Shown here: positions 1-9,466 of the stretch, piece after piece
How the letters are laid out: each line of letters begins with the position of its first letter
Position numbering within the stretch: the stretch's first letter is position 1
From: Oharaeibacter diazotrophicus
GTDB lineage: Bacteria > Pseudomonadota > Alphaproteobacteria > Rhizobiales > Pleomorphomonadaceae
NCBI RefSeq assembly: GCF_004362745.1
Contig: NZ_SNXY01000006.1
Coordinates: forward strand, 558,001-622,000
Reading direction: 5' to 3'
Length of the DNA: 64,000 bases
Notes under the pieces: model-generated
Seen by the model: only the letters and a program-made list of their open reading frames with translations
The model's database searches: none
Told to the model about the DNA's origin: nothing
Made by a program: the position numbers and the translations under genes

Positions 1-1054
1 CGGTGGCGCCGTCGACCGGCTCGTACTTGAAGCAGCCGACCCGTTCCAGCTTCGCCTCGGTCATGAAGGCGAGCAGTTCCTCGAAGTCCGCGTCGGTCTC
101 GCCGGGGAAGCCGACGATGAAGGTCGAGCGGATCGCGAGGTCGGGACAGATCTCGCGCCACTTGCGGATCCGTTCCAGCGTCTTCTCCTGGTGCGCCGGC
201 CGGCGCATCGCCTTCAGCACCGACGGCGCGGCGTGCTGGAACGGGATGTCGAGGTAGGGCAGGATCCGTCCGTCGGCCATCAGCGGGATGACGTCGTCGA
301 CGTGCGGGTAGGGGTAGACGTAGTGCATGCGCACCCACACCCCGAATTCGCCGAGCGCCTCGGACAGGTCGAGGAACTTGGCGCGGACCTCGCGGTCCTT
401 CCACATGCCGGACTGGTACTTGAGGTCGACGCCGTAGGCCGAAGTGTCCTGGCTGATCACCAGGAGTTCCCGTACGCCGGCCTTTACCAGCCGCTCGGCC
501 TCGCGCAGTACGTCGACCACCGGTCGCGAGACGAGGTCGCCGCGCAGCTTGGGGATGATGCAGAAGGTGCAGCGATTGTTGCAGCCCTCTGAAATCTTGA
601 GATAGGCGTAGTGGCGCGGCGTCAGCTTGACGCCTTGCGGCGGCACGAGGTCGACGAAGGGGTCGTGCTTCGGCGGCACCGCCTCGTGCACGGCCGCCAT
701 CACGCTCTCGTAGGCCTGCGGCCCGGTGATGGCGAGCACGTTCGGGAAGCTCTCGCGGATCTGCTCGGGCTCGGCGCCCATGCAGCCGGTGACGATGACG
801 CGGCCGTTCTCCTTCATCGCCGTGCCGATCGCCTGCAGGCTCTCGGCCTTGGCGCTGTCGAGGAAGCCGCAGGTGTTGATGATGACGACGTCGGCGCCGT
901 CGTGCCGGCGGGCGATCTCGTAGCCCTCCGAGCGCAGGTGCGTCACGATCCGCTCGCTGTCGACCAGCGCCTTCGGGCAGCCGAGGCTGACGAAGGAGAT
1001 CTTGGGGGAACGGGCATCGTCGCCGGTGGTCGCGGCGGGGGAGGTGTCGGTCAT
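1..1054 (-). CDS. rimO: Ribosomal protein S12 methylthiotransferase RimO (C-terminus off the window)
   Basis: Radical SAM methylthiotransferase that adds a methylthio group to a conserved aspartate of ribosomal protein S12. About 351 N-terminal residues are present; the C-terminal end, including the TRAM domain, lies beyond base 1. The N-terminal MTTase domain shows its three cluster-binding cysteines at about C26 ([12 protein letters not shown]), C62 ([10 protein letters not shown]) and C91 (TGCMGAEP). The radical SAM triad CxxxCxxC (GCNNRCTFC) is at about C158, C162 and C165. [12 protein letters not shown] is the form that separates RimO from MiaB. The start ATG at 1054 gives a short polar leader before the first conserved strand. 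It is transcribed divergently from pabB. Confidence 0.95.
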   Translation of the reverse strand, partial: MTDTSPAATTGDDARSPKISFVSLGCPKALVDSERIVTHLRSEGYEIARRHDGADVVIINTCGFLDSAKAESLQAIGTAMKENGRVIVTGCMGAEPEQIRESFPNVLAITGPQAYESVMAAVHEAVPPKHDPFVDLVPPQGVKLTPRHYAYLKISEGCNNRCTFCIIPKLRGDLVSRPVVDVLREAERLVKAGVRELLVISQDTSAYGVDLKYQSGMWKDREVRAKFLDLSEALGEFGVWVRMHYVYPYPHVDDVIPLMADGRILPYLDIPFQHAAPSVLKAMRRPAHQEKTLERIRKWREICPDLAIRSTFIVGFPGETDADFEELLAFMTEAKLERVGCFKYEPVDGAT

Positions 1055-1278
1055 CGGCGCGGAGATCCGGGAAGCGCGGGCGCTCGCGCCCGCGGAGGTT
1101 CGTCGCGTGCAGATGCCGGGGAAATGCGCCGGGGTCAAGATCGGCGGGCGCAGGTCCGTCCCGCGGGCGCGACGTCGCACGCGGGGGCGATCGCTCGACA
1201 CGGGGGCAGCGCCGCCATAGTTTCCCTGGCGATGCCGGTCGCGGTCAGCGGCCGACCGTCCCGTGCCCCGGTTGAACC

Positions 1279-2703
1279 ATGATCGTCCGCCCCCTCGTCC
1301 TCCGCGATCCCATGGACGCCGTCCGTCGGCTGAAGGGGCTCGCGAACCTGACGTTCCTCGACAGCGCGATGTCGCATCCGACGCTCGGGCGGTTCTCCTT
1401 CGTGGCGGCGGATCCGTTCGGCAGCTTCGTGGTCGACGGTGGCCGGGTGACGTGGAACGGCGCGCCGGTCGACCTGCCGGGCGAGGCCGCCGAGCCGCTC
1501 GGCCGGCGGGCGCTGGCGGCGCTGAAGGCGCGGCTCGCGCTCTACCGCCAGCCGTCCGTGCCGGGCCTGCCGCCGTTCCAGGGCGGCGCGGCGGGCTATC
1601 TCGCCTACGACTTCGGCCGCCTGCTCGAACGTCTGCCCGAGCCCGCGGTCGCGCAAGGGGGCGTGCCGGCGCTGCAGCTCCACTTCTACGACGTCGTTCT
1701 GTCCTGGGACCACCGCGAGAACCGGGTGTGGCTGGTCTCGACCGGCTGGCCCGAGGCCGATCCGGTGCGGCGCGACCTTCGCGCCGCCCGCCGCGCCGAC
1801 GAGGTCGAGGCGCTCCTGGCCGCGCCTCCCTCGGCGGACGAGGGAGCGGCCACGGCCGAACTCTCCTGGCGGTCCAACGTCACCCGCGCCGAATTCGAGG
1901 CGGCGGTGGCACGGACGCGCGAGTACATCCTCGCCGGCGACATCTTCCAGGCCAACATCGCCCAGCGTTTCGCGGCGACGCTGCCGGCGGGCTTCGATCC
2001 GCTCGCCTTCTACGCCGAACGTCTGCGCCGGGTGAACAAGGCGACCTTCGCGGCCTATCTCGACTACGGCGCCCTGAAGGTGGCCTCGTCCTCGCCGGAA
2101 CGCTTCGCGCAGGTCTACGACGGCCGCGTCGAGACCCGGCCGATCAAGGGCACCATCCGCCGCTCCGCCCATCCGGCCGAGGACATGCACCTTTCGGCCG
2201 TGCTCGCCGCCTCCGAGAAGGACCGCGCCGAGAACGTCATGATCGTCGACCTGCTGCGCAACGACCTCTCCCGGGTCTGCCGGCCGCACACCGTGCACGT
2301 GCCGCAGCTGAACGGGCTCGAGAGCTACGCCACGGTGCACCACCTCGTCTCGGTGGTCTCGGGCGCGCTGAAGGACGGACTCGACGCCGTCGACCTGCTC
2401 GCCGCCGCCTTCCCGGGCGGCTCGATCACCGGGGCGCCGAAGATCCGCGCCATGGAGATCATCACCGAGCTCGAGCGCATCGAGCGTGGCGTCTACTGCG
2501 GCTCGATCGGCTATTTCGGCTTCGACGGCGCCGCCGACACCAACATCGCGATCCGCACCGTCTCCTTCGTCGGCGGCGAGGCGATCGTCTGGGCCGGCGG
2601 CGGCATGACGGCGCTCTCCAACCCGGCCGACGAATACGACGAGACCATCGTCAAGGCGCGCCGGGTGCTCGAGGCCTTCCGGCCGGAGGAGGGCGCGCGA
2701 TGA
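1279..2703 (+). CDS. pabB: Aminodeoxychorismate synthase component I
   Basis: Converts chorismate plus ammonia to 4-amino-4-deoxychorismate, the first committed step of 4-aminobenzoate and folate synthesis. At 474 residues it is the usual length. The chorismate-binding domain is in the second half, with PIKGT near residue 290; the lysine there marks PabB rather than anthranilate synthase, which has alanine. [19 protein letters not shown] and the GGSITGAPK motif follow. No obvious LLES-type tryptophan-feedback motif is seen near the N-terminus, which also argues against TrpE. The stop codon overlaps the pabA start (ATGA), so the two subunits are probably translationally coupled. Confidence 0.93.
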   Translation: MIVRPLVLRDPMDAVRRLKGLANLTFLDSAMSHPTLGRFSFVAADPFGSFVVDGGRVTWNGAPVDLPGEAAEPLGRRALAALKARLALYRQPSVPGLPPFQGGAAGYLAYDFGRLLERLPEPAVAQGGVPALQLHFYDVVLSWDHRENRVWLVSTGWPEADPVRRDLRAARRADEVEALLAAPPSADEGAATAELSWRSNVTRAEFEAAVARTREYILAGDIFQANIAQRFAATLPAGFDPLAFYAERLRRVNKATFAAYLDYGALKVASSSPERFAQVYDGRVETRPIKGTIRRSAHPAEDMHLSAVLAASEKDRAENVMIVDLLRNDLSRVCRPHTVHVPQLNGLESYATVHHLVSVVSGALKDGLDAVDLLAAAFPGGSITGAPKIRAMEIITELERIERGVYCGSIGYFGFDGAADTNIAIRTVSFVGGEAIVWAGGGMTALSNPADEYDETIVKARRVLEAFRPEEGAR

Positions 2704-3305
2704 TCCTCGTGATCGACAACTACGACAGCTTCGTCGGCAACGTGGCGCGCTATTTCGAGGAGCTCGGCGAGCGCGCCGAGGTGGTGCGCAACGACGCCAT
2801 CGGCGTCGACGAGATCGCGGCGCTGAACCCGCGCGCGCTGGTGATCTCGCCGGGACCCTGCACCCCGCGCGAGGCCGGCGTCTCCAACGCTGCGGTGGCG
2901 GCGCTGTCGGGCCGGATCCCGATCCTCGGCATCTGCCTCGGCCACCAGTGCATCGGCGACGTCTTCGGCGGCCGGGTCGTCCGCGCCCGCGAGCCGATGC
3001 ACGGCCGCGCCTCGCTGGTGACCCACCGCGGCAGCGACGTCTTCGCCGGCCTGCCCAATCCCGTGCGCGTCGGCCGCTACCACTCGCTGATCGTCGAGAT
3101 CGACGATCCCGACGGCCCGCTCGAGGTCACCGCCCGTTCCGAGAAGGGCGAGGTGATGGGCCTCGCCCACCGCGACCACCCGACCTACGGCGTCCAGTTC
3201 CACCCCGAGAGCATCCTGACCGAGGGCGGCCACGCCATGCTCGCCAACTTCCTGCACATCGCCGCGGCCTTCGCCGGCCGCGCCGGCGGGGAGGGCGGGC
3301 GGTGA
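2700..3305 (+). CDS. pabA: Aminodeoxychorismate/anthranilate synthase glutaminase component II
   Basis: Class I glutamine amidotransferase (201 residues) that supplies ammonia to PabB. The nucleophile elbow GICLGHQ near residue 80 contains the catalytic cysteine, and the His-Glu pair lies in VQFHPESI near residue 170. N-terminal [10 protein letters not shown] is typical of the TrpG/PabA family. It overlaps pabB by 4 bases and its own stop overlaps the pabC start, so the three genes form one coupled operon. This context favours a folate role, but a subunit shared with anthranilate synthase cannot be excluded from sequence alone. Confidence 0.92.
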   Translation: MILVIDNYDSFVGNVARYFEELGERAEVVRNDAIGVDEIAALNPRALVISPGPCTPREAGVSNAAVAALSGRIPILGICLGHQCIGDVFGGRVVRAREPMHGRASLVTHRGSDVFAGLPNPVRVGRYHSLIVEIDDPDGPLEVTARSEKGEVMGLAHRDHPTYGVQFHPESILTEGGHAMLANFLHIAAAFAGRAGGEGGR

Positions 3306-4138
3306 TCCTGGTCGACGGCGTCGCCTACGAGGGTACCGTCGCGCCCTTCGACCTTTCCGACCGCGGCTTCACCCTCGGCGACGGCCTGTTCGAGACCATG
3401 GCGGTGTTCGCCGGCCGGCCGTTCCGGCTCGACGCCCATCTCGACCGGCTCGCCGCCGGCCTCGCCGTGCTCGGCTTTTCGGTGCCGCGCGACCGGCTCG
3501 CCGCCGACGTCGCGACCGTCGCTGCCCGTGCGCCCGCTGCCGGCGGCGTGATCCGGCTGACGGTGACGCGCGGCGCCGGCGCGCGCGGCCTCGCCCCGCC
3601 GGCCGAGCCGAAGCCGACGGTGGTGGTCTCGCTCGCCCCGTTCAACCCGGCGCTGGTCGGCGAGCCGACCACCCTCGCCACCGTCGACGTCCGCCGCAAC
3701 GCCGGCTCGCCGGTGTCGCGGCTGAAGGCGCTGCCCTATCTCGACAACGTGCTGGCCGCGCGGGAGGCGATCGGCCGCGGCGCCCGCGACGCGCTGATCC
3801 TCGACACCGCCGGCCGCGTCGCTTGCGCCTCGGTCGCCAACGTCTTCCGTCTCGCCGGCGACCGCGTGGAGACGCCGACCACCGACGCCGTGCTGCCCGG
3901 CATCACCCGGGCGCTGGTGCTGGAGATCGCGCCCTCGCTCGGGCTGGTGCCGGTCGAACGCGCGCTCACGCGCGACGATCTCGCCGGCGCCGACGCGGTG
4001 TTCCTGACCAACTCGGTGCGCCTCCTCCAGCCGGTGACGGAGCTCGACGGGATCCGCTTTCCTCGGGATGAGCGCCCCGCGGCGATCCTCGCCGCGCTGC
4101 GCGCCGCCGTCGTCGCGGAGTGCGGCGCGGGGCCGTGA
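3302..4138 (+). CDS. pabC: Aminodeoxychorismate lyase, PLP fold type IV
   Basis: Class IV PLP enzyme (278 residues from a GTG start) expected to release pyruvate from aminodeoxychorismate, giving 4-aminobenzoate. FTLGDGLFETM near the N-terminus is a family signature, and the PLP lysine is in SRLKALPYLDN at about residue 141. VANVF and GITR lie in the cofactor-phosphate region. GTG at 3302 overlaps the pabA stop (GTGA), the same coupling seen upstream. Sequence alone cannot fully separate lyases from branched-chain or D-amino-acid transaminases of this fold; the operon position decides the call. Confidence 0.88.
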   Translation: MILVDGVAYEGTVAPFDLSDRGFTLGDGLFETMAVFAGRPFRLDAHLDRLAAGLAVLGFSVPRDRLAADVATVAARAPAAGGVIRLTVTRGAGARGLAPPAEPKPTVVVSLAPFNPALVGEPTTLATVDVRRNAGSPVSRLKALPYLDNVLAAREAIGRGARDALILDTAGRVACASVANVFRLAGDRVETPTTDAVLPGITRALVLEIAPSLGLVPVERALTRDDLAGADAVFLTNSVRLLQPVTELDGIRFPRDERPAAILAALRAAVVAECGAGP

Positions 4139-4325
4139 CGACTGGGCGACGGCCGGCGCGTCGCGGCGGTCGGCCGTGCTGCCGCATCCGGCCCGCCGGG
4201 CATGACGGGATGTTGATGGCCGGTGCCGCCCGCCCGCCTCGACGCCGGCCCGCATTTCCGCTTAAGTCCGCCGCGGCCGCGAACGTGCTATGCCCGCGGC
4301 CTCGATCCGGTCCGGGGCCCCGCCG

Positions 4326-5066
4326 ATGCACGCCGACGTCACCCTCCTCGCCGCCCTCACCGCCGGGCTGATCTCCTTCCTCAGCCCCTGCGTGCTGCCG
4401 CTGGTGCCGCCCTATCTCGGCTTCCTCGCCGGCGCCTCGATCGAGGAACTGACCGGCGCCGGCGCCGAATCGCGGGTCGGGCGGGCCCGGGTGGTCGGCG
4501 TCGCGCTCGCCTTCGTGCTCGGCTTCTCCACGGTGTTCGTCGCGCTCGGCGCCACCGCCTCGGTGCTGGGGCAGTTGCTGATCCGCTGGTCCTACGAGTT
4601 GTCGCTGGTCGCCGGCGTCGTCATCATCGTGATGGGCCTGCATTTCCTCGGCGTGTTCCGCATCGCGCTGCTCTACCGCGAGGCCCGCTTCCACGCCGCC
4701 GGCGCCAAGGCCGGCCCGGCCGGCGCCTACGCCATGGGCCTCGCCTTCGCCTTCGGCTGGACGCCCTGCATCGGCCCGATCCTGTCCGGCATCCTCGCCG
4801 TCGCCGGCGCCCGCGACACGGTGGGCGAGGGCGCGATCCTGCTCGCGGTCTACTCCGCCGGCCTCGGCATCCCCTTCGTCGTCGCCGCGCTGTTCGCCGG
4901 CCCCTTCGTCGCCTTCCTGCGCCGCTTCCGGGCGCATTTCGACAAGGTCGAAAAGGTCATGGGCGGCGTCCTCGTCGCCACCGGTCTCCTGTTCCTCACC
5001 GGCGGCATGCAGCGCATCTCGTTCTGGCTGCTGGAGACGTTTCCCGCGCTTTCGCGGCTGGGGTAG
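4326..5066 (+). CDS. ccdA: Cytochrome c biogenesis / thiol-disulfide transmembrane protein CcdA
   Basis: Inner-membrane protein (246 residues) of the DsbD-beta/CcdA family that passes reducing equivalents from cytoplasmic thioredoxin to periplasmic thiol proteins, mainly for cytochrome c maturation. Several hydrophobic segments are visible. The two redox cysteines sit in the expected motifs: LSPCVLPLVPPYL at about C22 and GWTPCIGPIL near residue 149. An upstream in-frame ATG at 4290 would add 12 polar residues; ATG at 4326 puts the first transmembrane segment where the family has it. It stands alone, 187 bases after pabC. Confidence 0.9.
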   Translation: MHADVTLLAALTAGLISFLSPCVLPLVPPYLGFLAGASIEELTGAGAESRVGRARVVGVALAFVLGFSTVFVALGATASVLGQLLIRWSYELSLVAGVVIIVMGLHFLGVFRIALLYREARFHAAGAKAGPAGAYAMGLAFAFGWTPCIGPILSGILAVAGARDTVGEGAILLAVYSAGLGIPFVVAALFAGPFVAFLRRFRAHFDKVEKVMGGVLVATGLLFLTGGMQRISFWLLETFPALSRLG

Positions 5067-5228
5067 GGGCGGGAGGCGGGGCGAGCGCTCGGATTGGCCG
5101 TTTACGTCACGTCGTGAACCCGGTTACTCTCGCCCGGACCGCGCATGCCTCGGCACCGGCCGTCGGCGACCGTGCGTCGCGTTCCGATCGCGCCGGGCGC
5201 ATCGGGCATTGCACGGGGGACGTCGACG

Positions 5229-6476
5229 ATGCGCCTTTCGTTTGGAATGTGTGCGGCATTCTTTCTGATGCAGGCCGGCGCATTGGCCGCTCCGGTCAAC
5301 GACATGTTCGCCAAGAGGATTCAGATCTCGCCGGCGGACCTCGCCGCATCCGGCAATGCCGAGATGATCCAAGGCTCGCTGGTCGACGCCACGATCGAAC
5401 TCGGTGAACCCTCGTTCAGCGTCGAAAGCCCCGGCCAGTTCAGCGTCTGGTACAGCTACAAGGCCGAAAAGACCGGCATCCACCTGTTCGCGCTGATCCC
5501 GGAGGACGACGCCTATCGCTCCTCGCTGCAGCTCGAGCTGTTCGCCGGCACGTCGATCCGCGGCCTTAAGCGGCTCGGCAAGGCCGGTGGGCCGATGCAA
5601 CAGCTGCCTTTCGTTCCTTACAATCTCGTCGCCGGCCGCACCTACGTGCTGCGCGTTTCGACCGCGCTGTCCTACGCCGGCACCGACAGCTACTTCGCCC
5701 TCGCCGTCCGCAACACCGGCCCGAAGGGCGGCGTGGCCCTGCTGCCCGACCATTCCCTCGAGCGAACAATCGTGGACGACGTGATCGAAGCCGGCATCGG
5801 TTTCGTCGGCGCGCGGTTCCTGGCGATCAACACCGCGCAGAAGCCGGTAACGATCACGACGACGAACGTCCACCTCGGCCCCCAAGGCCACTATCTCGGT
5901 TCGGCTTTCTCGCGGACCGCGACCCTTCCGGCCGCCGAACTCGGGTCCAACGCCACGGCCGGCTGGGCCCTGCTGGGTTCGTCGGTGATCGCGGGGCCGG
6001 CGGTTGCTACCACCGCCGTACCGGTGACCGTGCGGGCCGGCTCCGCCCGTTTGACGGCGCGGTATCACGTCGTCTCCCGGACGACCAGCCCGACGACGAC
6101 ACTGGAGGCGTCGTTCCCGAAGATCTCCAACCCCGTGCGGATTCCCTATGGCACCAGCCGCACCGTCGGCCTCGATGTGCGCAACACCGGGTTCCGCGAC
6201 GCCGTCGGCTGCCGTCTCGTCGGCTTCAGCCGGACCGCGGACCCGTTCGACTACGGCCGTTACAGTGCCGAGTTGAAGTGGAAACTCGGCGCCGCCGCCA
6301 ACTCGCCGACTTTCGCAGTACCCGCCGGCGGCAGAGCGACACTCGCGGTGACGCTGCGTCCGCTGTGGCCGGGGATCGTCCATCCCGCCGCCAGGATCCT
6401 CGTGAACTGTGCAAACACGCCGGCGTTCCGGAACCGCCCCATGACGACGAACGCGATCGAGATCGACGCGCGCTGA
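5229..6476 (+). CDS. Secreted protein with PVND-FAK N-terminal motif, function unknown
   Basis: A 415-residue protein with a Sec-type signal peptide ending near AGALA-AP. The mature part begins PVNDMFAKRIQI and, after about 55 residues, has FSVWYSYKAEKTG. The same order of motifs occurs in the secreted protein at 12791-14476, so the two are probably distant paralogues. This start resembles the PVNDxFA...VWY module seen in bacterial surface proteins. The rest is rich in beta-strand-like alternation, with cysteines only near the end (VGCRLVGF, LVNCANTP), and has no enzyme motif I recognise. The ATG at 5229 is chosen because it directly precedes the signal peptide. Confidence 0.72.
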   Translation: MRLSFGMCAAFFLMQAGALAAPVNDMFAKRIQISPADLAASGNAEMIQGSLVDATIELGEPSFSVESPGQFSVWYSYKAEKTGIHLFALIPEDDAYRSSLQLELFAGTSIRGLKRLGKAGGPMQQLPFVPYNLVAGRTYVLRVSTALSYAGTDSYFALAVRNTGPKGGVALLPDHSLERTIVDDVIEAGIGFVGARFLAINTAQKPVTITTTNVHLGPQGHYLGSAFSRTATLPAAELGSNATAGWALLGSSVIAGPAVATTAVPVTVRAGSARLTARYHVVSRTTSPTTTLEASFPKISNPVRIPYGTSRTVGLDVRNTGFRDAVGCRLVGFSRTADPFDYGRYSAELKWKLGAAANSPTFAVPAGGRATLAVTLRPLWPGIVHPAARILVNCANTPAFRNRPMTTNAIEIDAR

Positions 6477-6519
6477 GGGCGTGTCTACGTTCGGGCGTTT
6501 TCCGAGATACCGGGGAAAC

Positions 6520-6593
6520 TGGAGGCCACGGAGGGAATCGAACCCCCGTGCACGGATTTGCAATCCGCTGCGTAACCACTCCGCCACGTGGCC
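6520..6593 (-). tRNA. tRNA-Cys (GCA)
   Basis: A complete cloverleaf can be drawn on the minus strand. The 7-bp acceptor stem is GGCCACG/CGTGGCC, followed by discriminator T and encoded CCA. The anticodon stem GCGGA/TCCGT encloses loop TTGCAAA with anticodon GCA. The T arm has loop TTCGATT and stem GGGGG/CCCTC with an imperfect end pair. Length with CCA is 74 bases, normal for tRNA-Cys. No integrase or direct repeat is seen beside it. Confidence 0.95.
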
Positions 6594-6766
6594 TCACGGG
6601 CTCGGGTTCTAGGGGAGTTCGCGGAGCCGCGCAAGGGGGCACGGGGCCGTGAAAACCCTCGGGCGCGGGGGCCGCGGATAGATCCGAAGCGGCCCCGTGC
6701 GCGTAAGGTCGGACGGAAGCCGGCGCATCCGCGAGGCCGGACGACAGAGCCCGAGAGACCCCGCCC

Positions 6767-7168
6767 ATGACGCGCCTCGTCGCAGCCTACCTCGCCGGTG
6801 TCGGCACCTTCCTGGCGGTCGACCTGTTGTGGCTGTCGGTGATCGCCCGCGACATCTACCGGCGCGAGATCGGCGCGCTGCTGCTCGAACGGCCGCTGGT
6901 CGGACCGGCCGCTGCCTTCTACCTGATCTACGTGGCGGGTGTGGTGGTGTTCGCGGTCAACCCGGCGCTGTCGTCGTCGAACTGGACGACCGCGGCGCTC
7001 TACGGCGGCCTGCTCGGGATGCTGTGCTACGGCACCTACGACGTCACCAACCTCGCGACCTTGCGCAACTGGTCGAGCACGATCGTGGTGGTCGACATCG
7101 CCTGGGGCACGCTGCTCACCGCGGTGACCGCGACCGTCGCCTATCTGGTGGCCGCCCGTTTCGGCTGA
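6767..7168 (+). CDS. DUF2177 family membrane protein
   Basis: A 133-residue protein with four hydrophobic segments and short loops. The segment with FLAVDLLWLSVIARDIYRREIG, then the GMLCYGTYDVTNLATLRNW and VVDIAWGT stretches, matches the DUF2177 family of small inner-membrane proteins. No biochemical role is established for this family. It lies 174 bases from tRNA-Cys in the opposite orientation and is followed by a gene on the other strand, so it is probably monocistronic. Confidence 0.85.
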   Translation: MTRLVAAYLAGVGTFLAVDLLWLSVIARDIYRREIGALLLERPLVGPAAAFYLIYVAGVVVFAVNPALSSSNWTTAALYGGLLGMLCYGTYDVTNLATLRNWSSTIVVVDIAWGTLLTAVTATVAYLVAARFG

Positions 7169-7269
7169 TCCGGCAAGGTGCACAAGTCCGGCGTGAGACC
7201 TACCGATCCGATCCGGAGAAACAGCGATCCCGGCGCCGAAGGGCGGCCGGGACGCTAAATCGCGCTTCT

Positions 7270-7476
7270 TCAGGCCTGACGCTGCTGCCGGCGGGCGTCG
7301 AGGTGCTTGCGGGCGGCGCGCTCGGCGGCGAAGGCGTCGGGGAACACCTGGCCCTCGAGATCCTTGACGCTGTCCTCGAGCGCATGGAAGGCGAAGTGGC
7401 GGCCTTCCCGGACCAGGATGCCGACCGGGTTGTCGTGGACTTCGACGAGGTAGTTGTCGAACATGTCGGGAGTCAT
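7270..7476 (-). CDS. Small conserved-looking protein, function unknown
   Basis: A 68-residue protein starting MTPDMFDNYLVEVHDNPVG. It reads as a normal alpha/beta sequence (EVHDNPVGILVREGRHFAFHALE) with a basic C-terminus (AAERAARKHLDARRQQRQ), unlike the arginine- and proline-rich translations of the other frames here. An alternative start is the second methionine, four codons in. No domain or catalytic motif is recognised. It is convergent with the DUF2177 gene. Confidence 0.6.
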   Translation of the reverse strand: MTPDMFDNYLVEVHDNPVGILVREGRHFAFHALEDSVKDLEGQVFPDAFAAERAARKHLDARRQQRQA

Positions 7477-7985
7477 CCTCGAACGCCTGCCGGCTCGGAG
7501 CCGGTCTTTGATCGGATGGTCAAACGCAAGGTGCCGTCATCGGGATGCACGGCATCGACAGCGCGTTCGGCGCATGGTCGTCCGCTCGAGGAGTCGGGAG
7601 CGCGGAGAGGGAGACATCGGGGAACTCGTGGAGGTCGCGTGGGTGAAGTGGCGTGGCCACGTCGCCCCGTGGCCGGTCAGAGAGCGTCGACGCGGTGCAT
7701 TCGGCACCACGTTTTCCCCGTGATCGATACGGTCGTCGTTCGGAGCATGGTTTCCACCAGCCGGTCGGCAACGATGCGAGAAGATCCGCTTCCCCGTGTC
7801 GGCGACGCGTTCGCACCCTGCCGACGCCCGATCACGTAGGCGTGTTCGCGCGCGATTGCAAGTCGGCCGGTTCGCATCCGGTACACTCCCCACGCGCCGA
7901 TCCGCGGAAGGTCGCGGCGGAACCGGGGATGCACCGCACCGCCGCGCCTCCCCGAATCCGCCTTACGGTCCGGCGCCGACGCGGA
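7477..7985. other. Intergenic stretch, no gene seen
   Basis: About 510 bases between the small protein gene and the 3' end of the radical SAM gene. All frames give arginine/serine/proline-rich translations without motifs. I see no tRNA, clear repeat or terminator. Confidence 0.5.
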
Positions 7986-9317
7986 TCAGAACAGGCTGAG
8001 CTGGACGCCGCCGTTGGCCGGCTTGCGGAAATGCTCGGTGGTGAGCCGGGCGCGCGTCTTGTTGAGGCCGAGCCGCTTGGCCGCGATCTCGAAGCGGCGG
8101 CCGATCTGCCAAGCGTAGGGGCCGGTGCCGCGCATGCGCTTGCCCCATTCGGCGTCGTAGTCCTTGCCGCCGCGCATCGCCCGGAGCACGTTCATGACGT
8201 GTCGGAACCGGTCCGGGAAGGCGCGCAGCAGGAAGTCGCGGAAGATCTCCGACACCTCGAGCGGCAGGCGCAGCAGCACGTAGCCGGCCTCCGTGGCGCC
8301 CGCGGCGGCGGCGGCGTCGAGGATGCGCTCGATCTCGGAATCGGTGACCACCGGCACCACCGGCGCCACCATCACCCCGGTCGGGATGCCGGCGGCGGCG
8401 AGCTGGCGGATCGCCTCCAGGCGCTTCTCCGGCGAGGCGGCGCGCGGCTCCATCGCCCGCGCGGTGCGGCGGTCGAGCGTCGTCACCGAGATCGCCACCT
8501 TGGCGAGGCCGCGCTCGGCCATCGGCGCGAGGATGTCGATGTCGCGCGTCACCAGCGCCGACTTGGTGACGATGCCGACGGGGTGGCCGGTCTTCGCCAG
8601 CACCTCGAGCACCGCCCGGGTGATCCGGTGTTCGCGCTCGATCGGCTGGTAGGGATCGGTGTTGGTGCCCATGGCGATGGTGCGCGGCTGATAGGACGGC
8701 GCGCCGAGCTCGCGCTCGAGCAGCTCCGCCGCGTTCGGCTTGACGAACAGCTTCGTCTCGAAGTCGAGACCGGGCGACAGCCCCATGTAGGCGTGGGTCG
8801 GCCGGGCGAAGCAGTAGGCGCAGCCGTGCTCGCAGCCGCGGTAGGGGTTGATCGAGCGGTCGAACGAGATGTCCGGACTGTCGTTGCGGGTGACGATGGT
8901 GCGCGCCCGCTCGACCTGGACCGTGGTCTTCAGCGGCGGCAGATCGTCGGCCGAGCCCCAGCCGTCGTCGAACGCCGTCGCCGACGTCGGCTCGAAGCGG
9001 GCGGTCGGGTTGACGCCGGCGCCGCGGCCGCGGCGGCGCTCGGCCGCCACGGCCGTGCCGCCGAGACCGTCGGCGTGGACGTCGTCGCCGGGTCCGCCGG
9101 GCACGACGTCGGGACGGGGGAGGGCCCGCGGGCGGGCCGGGACGGAGGCCTTCACGGCTTGCACGAGGGGCTGCATCGCGGCGTCTCGGAGAGCTTCGGG
9201 AGGGGCTTCTGCGGGGGCTCGCCCGGAAGGTCGCCCGGGGACCGGCTCGGGGACTCGCCCGCGGACCTGCCCCGGAGCTTGCTTGGCGATCTGGCGGGTG
9301 GCGAACATTGCGTTCAT
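7986..9317 (-). CDS. PA0069-family radical SAM protein (spore photoproduct lyase-like)
   Basis: Radical SAM protein of 443 residues. The cluster motif CxxxCxxC (GCEHGCAYC) lies near residue 160, preceded by SFDRSINPYRGC and followed by FARPTHAYMG, which is diagnostic for the PA0069/Rv2578c group related to the SplB DNA photoproduct lyase family. The substrate of this group is not established. The first 75 or so residues are low-complexity (Pro, Ala, Gly, Arg), so translation may begin later, for example at Met 48 (base 9176). A LexA-type operator lies immediately upstream at 9341-9355, consistent with a DNA-damage role. Confidence 0.85.
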   Translation of the reverse strand: MNAMFATRQIAKQAPGQVRGRVPEPVPGRPSGRAPAEAPPEALRDAAMQPLVQAVKASVPARPRALPRPDVVPGGPGDDVHADGLGGTAVAAERRRGRGAGVNPTARFEPTSATAFDDGWGSADDLPPLKTTVQVERARTIVTRNDSPDISFDRSINPYRGCEHGCAYCFARPTHAYMGLSPGLDFETKLFVKPNAAELLERELGAPSYQPRTIAMGTNTDPYQPIEREHRITRAVLEVLAKTGHPVGIVTKSALVTRDIDILAPMAERGLAKVAISVTTLDRRTARAMEPRAASPEKRLEAIRQLAAAGIPTGVMVAPVVPVVTDSEIERILDAAAAAGATEAGYVLLRLPLEVSEIFRDFLLRAFPDRFRHVMNVLRAMRGGKDYDAEWGKRMRGTGPYAWQIGRRFEIAAKRLGLNKTRARLTTEHFRKPANGGVQLSLF

Positions 9318-9323
9318 GATTTG

Positions 9324-9355
9324 ATCCTACCCCGATTTGCGAACGGATCAAGAAC
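9324..9355 (-). promoter_or_regulatory. LexA-type box over a promoter for the radical SAM gene
   Basis: On the minus strand bases 9355-9341 read GTTCTTGATCCGTTC, an exact GTTC-N7-GTTC, the alphaproteobacterial LexA consensus. It overlaps a likely -35 (TTGATC, 9351-9346), 16 bases from a -10-like TAGGAT (9329-9324). The transcript would start near the annotated ATG, so either the mRNA is leaderless or the true start is further in. A 14-bp palindrome, GAACGAATTCGTTC, abuts the box at 9352-9365. Confidence 0.6.
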
Positions 9356-9466
9356 GAATTCGTTCCCCCACCCGAACACCCGTCCGGACGCGCCGGGATC
9401 GCGACGCGTGCGGCGGAAACGATGGAACGGCTTGAATATTCCGCCCGAAACCCGGATAGAGACCGG

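Noticed and set aside
1135-2343. Long open frame on the minus strand across pabB (about 400 codons)
   Set aside because: It is antisense to pabB with Gly/Arg/His-rich, motif-free translation, typical of GC-rich shadow frames. pabB has clear family motifs.
6520-6593. tRNA-Cys as an integration site for a mobile element
   Set aside because: No integrase, no direct repeat of the tRNA 3' end and no composition change is visible on either side.
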